A DNA stretch of 63,443 nucleotides from assembly GCA_964244295.1 (NCBI GenBank), contig CAXTIG010000043.1, positions 1 to 63,443 of the forward strand. The letters run 5' to 3'. Below the pieces are notes generated by a model. The model was not told the DNA's origin, ran no database searches, and was given only the letters and a program-made list of their open reading frames with translations. Positions 51,598 through 59,172 of the stretch are shown here, piece by piece; positions within the stretch are counted from its first letter, which is position 1, and each line of letters begins with the position of its first letter. This stretch comes from JAJAZB01 sp964244295. GTDB taxonomy: Bacteria > Bacteroidota > Bacteroidia > Cytophagales > Spirosomataceae. The position numbers were made by a program, and so were the translations under genes.

Positions 51598-52470
51598 ATG
51601 AAAAGTGCTCTGCGGAAAGATTTGGAGGATATCAATGGCTCTTACGCCGTGCGCGAACTGGTCGAACCGTATTTCGATCCCAATTGGCATTTCCACCCGC
51701 ATTACCAGATAAGTTTTGTCGAAGAAGGCACGGGTACGCGTTTCGTGGGCGACTCGATTCAGTCGTTCTCCGACGGCGACCTCGTGCTGCTGGGCCCCAA
51801 CGTGCCGCACCTCTGGCGGAGCGACCAGCGCTACCATGAGGAAAAATCCAGCCTGACGACCAAAGTGATTGTGGTGTATTTCGCCGAGGACTTTTTGGGG
51901 GAAGCGTTTTTTGCGCGTCCGGAGATGGTTTACCTGAGTCAACTCCTGAAAACCTCGATCCGGGGGCTGCATTGGTTCGGAGAAACGCACCAGTTTATGG
52001 CCGACACGATGCAGACGATGGTCAGGGAGCGACCCACCTTCCGCCGTCTGCTCCGGTTCCTGGATTTGCTCGACCACCTCTCGCATTCAACGGAATACAA
52101 ACCCCTCACCAGCCCCGAGTACAGCAATACGATGAAACCCTCCGAAACGCAGCGGATGCAGGTGGTTCACCATTTTGTGATGGAAAATTTCCGGGAAACG
52201 ATTTCCCTCAACGAGGTAGCCGACCGGGTTGGCATGAGTCCGTCGGCCTTCAGCCGCTATTTCAAGCTGCACGCCAATAAGACTTTTTCCGAATTCATTA
52301 CCGAAATCCGGGTGGGGCAAGCCTGTAAGTTGTTGATGGAAGACAACCTGAACGTGACGCAGATTAGCTACGACTGCGGCTTTCAGACCCAGTCCAATTT
52401 CAACCGGCAGTTTAAACAAGTAACCACCCTGACGCCTTCAGAGTACAAAAAGTCCTACCGCCTGGTGTAA
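51598..52470 (+). CDS. AraC-family transcriptional regulator
   Basis: A 290-residue regulator. An N-terminal cupin sensor (DPNWHFHPHYQISFVEEGTGTRFVGDSIQSFSDGDLVLLGPNVPHLW) is joined to a C-terminal double helix-turn-helix (ISLNEVADRVGMSPSAFSRYFKLHANKTFSEFI and NVTQISYDCGFQTQSNFNRQFKQVTTLTPSEYKK). The cupin His pattern is typical of sugar-responsive AraC proteins. It is divergent from susC and is the likely activator of the carbohydrate locus; the ligand is unknown. Confidence 0.92.
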   Translation: MKSALRKDLEDINGSYAVRELVEPYFDPNWHFHPHYQISFVEEGTGTRFVGDSIQSFSDGDLVLLGPNVPHLWRSDQRYHEEKSSLTTKVIVVYFAEDFLGEAFFARPEMVYLSQLLKTSIRGLHWFGETHQFMADTMQTMVRERPTFRRLLRFLDLLDHLSHSTEYKPLTSPEYSNTMKPSETQRMQVVHHFVMENFRETISLNEVADRVGMSPSAFSRYFKLHANKTFSEFITEIRVGQACKLLMEDNLNVTQISYDCGFQTQSNFNRQFKQVTTLTPSEYKKSYRLV

Positions 52471-52490
52471 TTCCTGCGAAGCTTAACGGT

Positions 52491-52651
52491 GAAGTTGTTT
52501 AGGGTTTTGGGAAATCTCCTAAACCGTACGGCGGGTCACCCTGAGCGGAGTCGAAGGGCGTGCGGTGGGCAACCCTGGCGGCCTGCGCACGCCCTTCGAC
52601 TCCGCTCAGGGTGACCCGCCGTTCTAAAAAATAGAAATCCTAAACAGCTTC
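52491..52651. repeat. REP/MITE-like element, family Q with terminal inverted repeats
   Basis: Ends GAAGTTGTTTAGG (52491-52503) and CCTAAACAGCTTC (52639-52651) are inverted at 12 of 13 positions. Inside, perfect arms 52530-52563 and 52587-52620 carry the family Q core. This copy links the Q core to the CTAAACAGnTTC ends seen on family P elements. It lies between convergent genes. Confidence 0.9.
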
Positions 52652-52695
52652 GGTAATTGATTTTCCAGCAACGTTAACTCGTTGGGAAAATAGAG

Positions 52696-53346
52696 TCAGA
52701 CTTCCTCCTCCAGCAACCCGTGCCGCAGGGCGTACTGCACCAGGCCCACGCCGTTTCTTACCCCCAGTTTACGGAGCAGGTGCTTCCGATGGCTTTTCAC
52801 GGTGTGTTCGCTGATGAAAAGCCGCTCGGCGATCTGGCTGCCCGAAAGTTGTCGGGCTATCAACCCGAGTACTTCGCGTTCGCGTTCGGTGAGCAGGTCG
52901 TGGCCGGTGGGGGGCGGACTGATTTCGTCCAGATCGGCGAGGGTCGTGGCGAGGGAGCGACTCAGAAAGCGCCGCCCTGCCGCGACCGTGCGCAGCGCCA
53001 GGGGAAACTCATCGAAGTCGTCCGTTTTGCTGATGAACCCTAAAGCACCCGCCCCGAGGGCTTGCCGAACGATGGCGCTGCTTTCTTCCATCGACAGCAT
53101 CAGCACCCGCACCGGAAGCCGGTGCTGGCGGAGTTCGTGCAACACCCCAAGGCCGTCGAGCAGGGGCATTCGCCAATCGCACACGAGCACGTCGATGGGT
53201 TGGGTCGTCAGCAAGCCGATGGCCTGCCGACCGTTGCGGACGAGGGCAACGACGTTCATGTCGCCGTACGAGTCGATCATGTGCCGCAGGCTCTCACTGA
53301 AAATGGGGTGGTCATCGGCCAGGACAATGCGGAGGGGCGTATTCAT
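52696..53346 (-). CDS. NarL/LuxR-family response regulator
   Basis: A 216-residue two-component regulator. The receiver has the acidic pair D11/D12 (VLADDHPIF), phospho-acceptor D57 (VLVCDWRMPLLDG), the Ser switch (LMLSMEES) and Lys (FISKTDDF); the C-terminal LuxR helix-turn-helix is LTEREREVLGLIARQLSGSQIAERLFISEHTVKSHRKHLLRKLG. No histidine kinase is adjacent, so it is an orphan here. Targets are unknown. Confidence 0.93.
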   Translation of the reverse strand: MNTPLRIVLADDHPIFSESLRHMIDSYGDMNVVALVRNGRQAIGLLTTQPIDVLVCDWRMPLLDGLGVLHELRQHRLPVRVLMLSMEESSAIVRQALGAGALGFISKTDDFDEFPLALRTVAAGRRFLSRSLATTLADLDEISPPPTGHDLLTEREREVLGLIARQLSGSQIAERLFISEHTVKSHRKHLLRKLGVRNGVGLVQYALRHGLLEEEV

Positions 53347-53531
53347 GGGTATTGCATGGTTACCCCGGTGGCGGGCCGGTTGAAAGAAATCAGACCGAGT
53401 TTGAAAAACAGGAAAAAAACATTCGTTGGGAGCGTATCAGGTGTGTCGTGTAAAAGTAAAATTAGGTAACGTAGCAACCGCGCCTGCGGAGGCAATTTCG
53501 GAGTGAACCGCACAAAAATTGAGCGAACGGC
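53347..53531. other. Intergenic stretch upstream of the response regulator
   Basis: No gene or clear repeat is seen. It holds the promoter side of the minus-strand response regulator, but no good TAnnTTTG match could be placed. Confidence 0.4.
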
Positions 53532-53573
53532 AAAAAAAACACCGGGAGTGCCCGCAGGCCCTCTCCCGGTGTT
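53532..53573 (-). terminator. Intrinsic terminator, minus strand
   Basis: ACACCGGGAG and CTCCCGGTGT form a 10-bp stem, followed on the minus strand by eight T. It ends the transcript of the small secreted protein at 53640-54128. Confidence 0.85.
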
Positions 53574-53639
53574 CAGGATAGTCGGCAGTCGATATCCCGA
53601 GTAAAAAAACTGTTTTTACCTAATGGCTATCGACTCCAA

Positions 53640-54128
53640 TCAAGGCTTTTCCTGGACCACCGCCACCGTTGAGTTGGCGGCGGGAGGCGTGGGAAGGAGC
53701 GGGCTGGTGCCTTCCAGTTTGGTCACTAGCCGGTCGGTATTCGAGCTGATCTGGAACGTCTGCGAGTAGCGTTGGCGTCCGTTGCGTACCACGAAGGTGT
53801 ATTTGCCGTCGGCCAGGGACGTAAGGTTGTACAGCCGCCCGTACTTGAGTTCGCGGCGGACGGTTTCTTCGTACTTCACTTCCCCGGCTTCGTTGCGCAC
53901 GAAGACATCGAAGGTTTTGCCTTCGGGGTTACTGACCGCCACGATAAACTTGGGCGAGTGGGCCATCGAGCGAACGTGGACGTCGAAGGTCGGGGCCGGA
54001 TTCCACTGGATGGGTTGTTCGGCAGCCGAGGCCTGCTGGGCTTGGGCAATGGGAGCGTTCAGCAGCGCCAGCAGAAGGGTACCCGTGCTGAAAAACGGGT
54101 ACAACGCGGAATTTAGGTACTTTTTCAT
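53640..54128 (-). CDS. Small secreted protein with Ig-like beta-domain
   Basis: A 162-residue exported protein (signal peptide ending APIAQAQ near residue 31). The mature part, about 50-135, has an alternating beta-pattern (FIVAVSNPEGKTFDVFVRNE, TFVVRNGRQRYSQTFQIS), similar to T9SS or Ig-type accessory domains; the last 25 residues are Pro/Thr-rich. There is no C-terminal sorting signal. The function is unknown. It is a single-gene transcript with its own terminator. I use ATG 54128; the open frame upstream has no homology. Confidence 0.7.
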   Translation of the reverse strand: MKKYLNSALYPFFSTGTLLLALLNAPIAQAQQASAAEQPIQWNPAPTFDVHVRSMAHSPKFIVAVSNPEGKTFDVFVRNEAGEVKYEETVRRELKYGRLYNLTSLADGKYTFVVRNGRQRYSQTFQISSNTDRLVTKLEGTSPLLPTPPAANSTVAVVQEKP

Positions 54129-54207
54129 GCGATCTAAGGTGTTTGGAAGTAAGAGAGAAAATTGGTTTTTGATTGGGTCAAAGGTCAGGGGAGGGCGCTT
54201 CACGGAA

Positions 54208-54250
54208 AATCCCCCCACGGGGTGCTTTCGCATCACCCCGTGGGGGGATT
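54208..54250. repeat. Perfect 17-bp hairpin in a divergent gap
   Basis: AATCCCCCCACGGGGTG and complement enclose 9 nt. It lies between divergent promoters, so it cannot be a 3' terminator of either gene. Confidence 0.85.
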
Positions 54251-54438
54251 TATTAGGAGGAAACCTGCGGGGAACTCCGGCCCGACCGGGTTGGTTGGTG
54301 ACTTCACCCGGCCTTTTCCAAAACCGGGCGATTGTTTTTCGAGTCCGGTGGCTTATGGAATTGGTTGGGTTGAAAAAAGTTCTTATTTTTTGTCGGCGAT
54401 CGGCAATCCGCCGTTCCCTTTTTTGGATAGAATTAGGA

Positions 54439-54464
54439 GAATTGCGCTTATTTTGCGCAAATTC
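54439..54464. promoter_or_regulatory. Inverted repeat at the hydrolase promoter
   Basis: GAATTGCGC and GCGCAAATTC flank TTATTTT, ending 19 nt before the ATG at 54483. The centre includes a TATTTTG promoter-like box. It may be an operator. Confidence 0.4.
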
Positions 54465-54482
54465 TTGCATAAAACCGAGGTT

Positions 54483-55262
54483 ATGACCTACCGCATTCAC
54501 GAAGAAAACGGCTTTAAATACATTGACGAAGGGCAAGGTGAAACCCTGTTGCTGCTCCACGGCCTGTTTGGGATGTTGAGCAACTGGGAGGGGGTGATCG
54601 AAGGCTTCCGCCAGCGCTTCCGGGTGGTGATTCCGCTCATGCCCATTTACGATATGCCCGCCCGGCAGGCCGGACTGGAAGGGCTGCTTCAGTTTATCGA
54701 AGGATTTGTGGCCTTTAAAAATCTTCGTGAACTTACTCTGCTGGGTAACTCCCTCGGCGGGCACATTGCCCTGCTTTACGCCATCAAGAACGGGGAAAAC
54801 GTAAAGCGGCTCGTGCTAACGGGCAGTTCGGGGCTGTTCGAGAATTCGATGGGCGGCAGCTACCCCAAGCGGGGGAGTTATGAATACATTCGGGAGCGGG
54901 TGGCCTACACGTTTTATGACCCCAACGTGGCAACGAAAGAACTGATCGACGAGGTGTTCGAGATTACCAACAGCATTCCAAAGTGCATGAACATCGTACA
55001 AATTGCCAAGTCGGCTCAACGCAACAACGTGGCCAAAGACCTGCCCGGTATCCGGGTCCCCACCCTGCTGGTATGGGGGCTGAACGATACCATTACGCCG
55101 CCCTCAGTGGGGCACGAATTCAACCGGCTCATTCCTGATTCTGACTTGCGCTTCATCGATCAGTGCGGCCACGCGCCGATGATGGAACATCCCCAGCGGT
55201 TTAATTCGGTTTTGGAACGTTTTTTGGCAAAAGAAACCGTTGAAAGGGCAGTGGTGGTTTGA
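54483..55262 (+). CDS. Alpha/beta-fold hydrolase
   Basis: A 259-residue hydrolase. The oxyanion region is LLLLHGLFGMLSNW, the nucleophile elbow GNSLGG (Ser), the acid Asp in WGLNDTITPP and the His in QCGHAPMMEHP. The lid region (YIRERVAYTFYDPNVATKELIDEV) is that of ester or C-C hydrolases such as MhpC-like enzymes. The substrate is unknown. I choose ATG 54483; the frame extends upstream through a hairpin and is not supported. Confidence 0.9.
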   Translation: MTYRIHEENGFKYIDEGQGETLLLLHGLFGMLSNWEGVIEGFRQRFRVVIPLMPIYDMPARQAGLEGLLQFIEGFVAFKNLRELTLLGNSLGGHIALLYAIKNGENVKRLVLTGSSGLFENSMGGSYPKRGSYEYIRERVAYTFYDPNVATKELIDEVFEITNSIPKCMNIVQIAKSAQRNNVAKDLPGIRVPTLLVWGLNDTITPPSVGHEFNRLIPDSDLRFIDQCGHAPMMEHPQRFNSVLERFLAKETVERAVVV

Positions 55263-55345
55263 AGGGAGAGGCAGGAGACGAAAAAAGAGATTAGGAAACG
55301 AGAAACAAGAAACAAAAGAAAGGCAAGCCGTTCCCCGTTTTCCTA

Positions 55346-55401
55346 GTCTGTGGCACACAGACCGGAACGGTTCGTGAAACGCTGGTCTGTGTGCCACAGA
55401 C
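55346..55401. repeat. Perfect 18-bp inverted repeat GTCTGTGGCACACAGACC
   Basis: Arms 55346-55363 and 55384-55401 pair perfectly; each arm is itself nearly palindromic (GTCTGTG...CACAGAC). It lies between two plus-strand genes. Confidence 0.85.
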
Positions 55402-55456
55402 CAAGGGCAGGAAACAAAACCGTGGAAGCAGATTTTTTTGAATAAATCCGATTCCT

Positions 55457-56131
55457 ATGATCGCCTACGAACTACTGAATCCCCTTCTGCCGACGTTGAA
55501 ACCCGCCGATTCGGCCGGGCAGGCCCTCGACTGGATGGAAGAATTTCGCACCAGCCAGTTGGCCGTGGTGGAGGGAGGCCAGTACCAGGGGCTGATCAAC
55601 GAGGAAACGTTGCAGGAAACCGACGATTCGACGCCCGTCGAGGAAATTCAGCCCCAGCACCCGACGGTGTTCGCCAGCGAAACCCAGCACTTGTTCGAGG
55701 TTTTGCAACTGGCTCAGCGTTACCAACTCGACGTAATTCCGGTGCTCGACGAAGATCGCCGCTTTACGGGCACCATCAGCCGGACGGAACTGCTCTCGAA
55801 ATTTGCCGACCAACTCGGTACCCAGGAAGTGGGGGCGGTGCTCGTGATTTCGTTGAGCGAGCGTGATTATTCGCTATCCGAAATCAGCCGGCTGGTGGAG
55901 TCGAACGACGTGAAAATAATCAGCAGCTATTTCGGTACCAACGCGGGCGAATCGGGCGAGGAAGAAACCGGCAACCACCTGACACTGAAACTCAACCGCC
56001 GCGACGTAAACGCTGTCGTGGCCACCCTCGAACGCTTCGGGTACGCCGTCGAGGCGGCCTTCGCCAGCGAACCCCTCGAAAGCGCCGACCGGGGCCGGTT
56101 GGATGCCTTGTTTCGGTATCTTGACATTTGA
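55457..56131 (+). CDS. CBS-domain pair protein
   Basis: A 224-residue cytoplasmic protein. Two CBS domains (about 5-60 and 75-130) show AVVEGGQYQGLINEETLQE and IPVLDEDRRFTGTISRTELL; the C-terminal ~90 residues form an ACT-like/regulatory region (VLVISLSERDYSLSEISRLVESNDVKIISSYF). CBS pairs bind adenosine ligands. In Bacteroidota this gene regularly precedes NAD kinase, as here. A palindrome begins in its stop codon. Confidence 0.9.
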   Translation: MIAYELLNPLLPTLKPADSAGQALDWMEEFRTSQLAVVEGGQYQGLINEETLQETDDSTPVEEIQPQHPTVFASETQHLFEVLQLAQRYQLDVIPVLDEDRRFTGTISRTELLSKFADQLGTQEVGAVLVISLSERDYSLSEISRLVESNDVKIISSYFGTNAGESGEEETGNHLTLKLNRRDVNAVVATLERFGYAVEAAFASEPLESADRGRLDALFRYLDI

Positions 56132-56196
56132 GTGAAAAGTGAAAAGTGAAAAGTTAGGTACGCCTGACCATCACTTTTCACTTTTCACTTTTCACT
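56131..56196. repeat. Perfect 24-bp GTGAAAA heptamer palindrome
   Basis: The left arm (56131-56154) is three GTGAAAA heptamers in a row; the right arm (56173-56196) is the exact complement. It starts on the last base of the CBS stop codon and ends 7 nt before the NAD kinase ATG. There is no U-tract. Confidence 0.93.
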
Positions 56197-56203
56197 ACTT
56201 CCC

Positions 56204-57082
56204 ATGAACCTCGCCATTCACGGTCGCCCGTTTACTGATTCGGCCCGGCACGCTATTCAAAGTTTCTTCGATGAACTCGTCTTCCGCCAGTACCCCGTGC
56301 AGGTATCGGCTTCGTTTCAGGAGGTGTTGCGGCAGGCAGGAATCGCCCACCCGTTTGGCGAACGAAGTTTTCAGAGCAAAGAGGAATTGACTGAGGCCGA
56401 TTTCCTCGTCAGCCTCGGCGGCGACGGCACCCTGCTGGAATCCATTACCTACGTCGGCGAGCGGCAGATTCCCATCGTGGGTGTCAACTTCGGGCGGCTG
56501 GGTTTTCTGGCCACCATCGCCCCCGGCAAGTTGCAGGAAGCCCTCAACGCCCTCGAAGCCGACCAGTTTTTGCTCGACGACCGCACGCTGGTTCACGTCG
56601 ATTCGGAAAAAGACGTGTTCGAAGGCATCCGCTTCGGGCTAAACGATTTTACCGTTTCCAAAACCGAAAGCTCGTCGATGATCGTCGTCCACGCCTACCT
56701 CGACGGCAAATTCCTCAATTCGTACTGGGCCGACGGGCTGGTCATTTCCACGCCTACCGGCTCGACGGGCTACTGCCTCAGCGTGGGCGGGCCGGTGGTG
56801 ATGCCCTACTCCGGCAATTTCATCATCGCACCGATGTGCCCTCATAACCTCAACGTCCGTCCGCTGGTGGTCAACGACTCCGGCGTGATTTCAGTCACGG
56901 TGGAAAGCCGCAGCAAAAACTTCCTGGCCGCCCTCGATACCCGCTCGCGGATTGTGGACGAAAGCGTGCGGTTTACCGTGAAAAAAGAAGCCTTCGTGGC
57001 CCGCCTCGTGAAAATGCAGGGCGACAATTTCCTCGACACCCTTCGAAGCAAACTCAACTGGGGGATGGACGCGAGGAATTGA
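56204..57082 (+). CDS. nadK: NAD kinase
   Basis: A 292-residue ATP-NAD kinase making NADP. Motifs: VSLGGDGTLLES (GGDGT), VNFGRLGFLA, NDFTVSKTESSSM and TPTGSTGYCLSVGGPVV. It follows the CBS gene in the order conserved in Bacteroidota and is followed by an outer-membrane protein. It is co-transcribed, if the palindrome between them does not stop transcription. Confidence 0.95.
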   Translation: MNLAIHGRPFTDSARHAIQSFFDELVFRQYPVQVSASFQEVLRQAGIAHPFGERSFQSKEELTEADFLVSLGGDGTLLESITYVGERQIPIVGVNFGRLGFLATIAPGKLQEALNALEADQFLLDDRTLVHVDSEKDVFEGIRFGLNDFTVSKTESSSMIVVHAYLDGKFLNSYWADGLVISTPTGSTGYCLSVGGPVVMPYSGNFIIAPMCPHNLNVRPLVVNDSGVISVTVESRSKNFLAALDTRSRIVDESVRFTVKKEAFVARLVKMQGDNFLDTLRSKLNWGMDARN

Positions 57083-57087
57083 AATGC

Positions 57088-57139
57088 GAAGGGTGAGTTG
57101 CGGTCTTTTAGTTAATTCAGAATTCACAACTCACCCTTC
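57088..57139. repeat. Partly decayed GTGAnnn heptamer palindrome
   Basis: Arms GAAGGGTGAGTTG (57088-57100) and complement (57127-57139) pair perfectly. Read on the minus strand the right side gives GTGAAGG, GTGAGTT, GTGAATT, CTGAATT; the left side has lost most of this. It starts 5 nt after the NAD kinase stop. Confidence 0.75.
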
Positions 57140-57281
57140 ACCCATTCAATTCCGGCATGATTTCTGACCGCTGCCAACCAACCCTGTCCTAAAATTTACC
57201 CCTCGCGATAAAATAACAAAACCGGCGGGGAAGCGTTAGAAGCAGGATAAGCACCTACAACCAAGCGAAAAAACGCCCCCA

Positions 57282-58295
57282 ATGAATACCCGTAACCCGT
57301 TGATACTCGTGGTCTTGCTGCTGGGCCTGGTACCTGCTTCGCAGGCCCAGTTTAAGTCGATGTTCAGTAGAAATAAGCCGGGCCGCAGCCAGTTTCAGCC
57401 GTATTCGAGCGTGGGCTTCGGCATTGGCACCTCGCATTATTACGGCGATCTTTCCCCCTACGTGAGGGTATTGAGTTCGACCGCTAACTCGTTGCGCTGG
57501 AACGTCACGGGCAATTACATCCGGCATTTTACGCCCCGCCTCAGCGCCCGCATCGGCCTGACCATCGCCCGCCTCGGAGCCGATGACATCAAATTTGAAA
57601 AAAACCGGGATTACCAGAGCCAGTTTATCCGCAACCTGCACTTTCGCAACGACGTGAAAGAACTCTCGGTGGTGGGAATGTACAACTTCGTGCCCACCGA
57701 CCGCAACTATTCCCGCCGCCCCCAATTGCAGCCCTACGCCTTCACGGGTCTGGTGCTTTTTGCGCACAACCCCAAGGCCAAAACGCCTGATTTTGGCGAA
57801 GGACAGGATTGGGTTGCCCTTCAGCCCATCGGCACCGAAGGGCAGGGCCAACCCGGCTATGCGCAACCGTACTCGCTGGTGCAGGTGGGCATCCCGTTGG
57901 GGCTGGGGATACGGTATAAAATCAACCAGCGCTGGGATGTGTCGGCGGAAGCCGGTTTGCGCGTGACCTTCACCAAATACCTCGACGACGTGGGGGGTAC
58001 CTACGCCGATCCCAACGATCTCTCGCCGGAGGCGCAGATTCTGGGCAATCGCACCCTCGAACCCATCGCCGCCCGCACGGGCCGCGATCGCACGGAAGGC
58101 GTCCGCCAGTTTCTGATTGAACAGCGCGGTTTTCCGAATGATCCCACGCTCGATCCCTTCGGCCAGCCCATCGATGGGTTTTATCAAAAAGGCGACCCTC
58201 GTACCACCAGCAGTTACCCCGACAGTTACCTGCTCACCAATTTCACGGTGCATTACATCCTGCCCGGCAACATCAAATGTCCGCCGCTGAAGTAG
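57282..58295 (+). CDS. DUF6089-like outer-membrane beta-barrel protein
   Basis: A 337-residue exported protein (signal peptide LVVLLLGLVPASQAQ). SVGFGIGTSHYYGDLSP, WNVTGNYIRHFTPRLSARIGLTIARLGADD and LGLGIRYKINQRWDVSAEAGLRVTFTKYLDDVGGTY are barrel strands of the DUF6089 type. This protein follows NAD kinase in many Bacteroidota genomes and is usually followed by uppS and bamA, but here neither is present. The function is unknown, possibly in outer-membrane assembly. Confidence 0.82.
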   Translation: MNTRNPLILVVLLLGLVPASQAQFKSMFSRNKPGRSQFQPYSSVGFGIGTSHYYGDLSPYVRVLSSTANSLRWNVTGNYIRHFTPRLSARIGLTIARLGADDIKFEKNRDYQSQFIRNLHFRNDVKELSVVGMYNFVPTDRNYSRRPQLQPYAFTGLVLFAHNPKAKTPDFGEGQDWVALQPIGTEGQGQPGYAQPYSLVQVGIPLGLGIRYKINQRWDVSAEAGLRVTFTKYLDDVGGTYADPNDLSPEAQILGNRTLEPIAARTGRDRTEGVRQFLIEQRGFPNDPTLDPFGQPIDGFYQKGDPRTTSSYPDSYLLTNFTVHYILPGNIKCPPLK

Positions 58296-58330
58296 GGGTG
58301 AAGAAAGCGATGAACCGGCCTATTCAACTC

Positions 58331-58476
58331 GTCATTGCGAGGAGGGAGCGTAGCGACTGACGAAGCAATCCCCTCCCGGAGACCAAGATAGCAAAAGCCA
58401 ATCATTCGCCCTAAGCTATTGCGGTCTTCGGGAGGAGATTGCTTCGTCACTCACTTCGTTCGTTCCTCGCAATGAC
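58331..58476. repeat. Nested inverted repeat, family R copy 2
   Basis: Outer arms GTCATTGCGAGGAGG / CGTTCCTCGCAATGAC and inner arms GAAGCAATCCCCTCCCGGAG / near-complement are arranged as in the copy at 38.1 kb but with a shorter centre. It separates two outer-membrane protein genes. Confidence 0.85.
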
Positions 58477-58493
58477 GCGAGTTTTTATTTTTC

Positions 58494-59165
58494 GTGAAAA
58501 AACGCTTCCTCTTTCTCCTCGCAATCCCCCTCCTCCCCCTCGCCCTGCACGCCCAAAAAATAGAACTGGGTGCTGGGTTGGGGGTTTTGCACTACAAAGG
58601 CGAATTCTCGCCCGCGTTTCATCCGGCCTTTGCCCGGCCCGGCGGGAGTTTGTTTTTCCGGTACAACCACAGCCAGGCGCTGTCCTTCCGGGCCAACCTG
58701 ATGGGGGGGAGCATTTTTGCCGATGAAAGCAAGGTGAAAGACCCCTTCAACCAAGCCCGGGGTGCCACGTTTCGCACCCGGATTCTCGAAGTCAGCGCCG
58801 ATGTGGAGTATAATTTTCTGAATTATAATTCCCAGAATCTCCGCACGGCGGGCAACTGGTCGCCCTACGTGTTTGGCGGAATCGGGCTGATGAGTTTCAA
58901 ACCCAACGTGCCGCCCACGGCCGAGTACCGCACCAACGGCCTCGTGCTGCCCTTCGGGGTGGGCGTGAAGTGGCAACTCCGCAGCCCCTGGAGCCTGGCC
59001 GTGGAGGTGGGCACCCGGAAAACCTTTACCGACTACCTCGACAACTTCGGCGATAGCCTCGACCCGATCACGCCCTACGCCCAGGCCGATCCGGGCCACA
59101 AGGATTTTTACTACTACACGTCCGTGTCGTTGAGTTACACGTTTTACCGGATTGTGTGCCCGTAA
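58494..59165 (+). CDS. Second DUF6089-like outer-membrane protein
   Basis: A 223-residue exported protein starting with GTG (VKKRFLFLLAIPLLPLALHAQ). ELGAGLGVLHYKGEFSP, FGGIGLMSFKPN and FGVGVKWQLRSPWSLAVEVGTRKTFTDYLDNFGD mirror the strands of the previous gene, especially the TDYLDN/TKYLDD segment, so the pair may be an old duplication. It lacks a few strands relative to the first copy. The GTG lies directly after a family R repeat. Confidence 0.8.
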   Translation: MKKRFLFLLAIPLLPLALHAQKIELGAGLGVLHYKGEFSPAFHPAFARPGGSLFFRYNHSQALSFRANLMGGSIFADESKVKDPFNQARGATFRTRILEVSADVEYNFLNYNSQNLRTAGNWSPYVFGGIGLMSFKPNVPPTAEYRTNGLVLPFGVGVKWQLRSPWSLAVEVGTRKTFTDYLDNFGDSLDPITPYAQADPGHKDFYYYTSVSLSYTFYRIVCP

Positions 59166-59172
59166 CGGGTAG

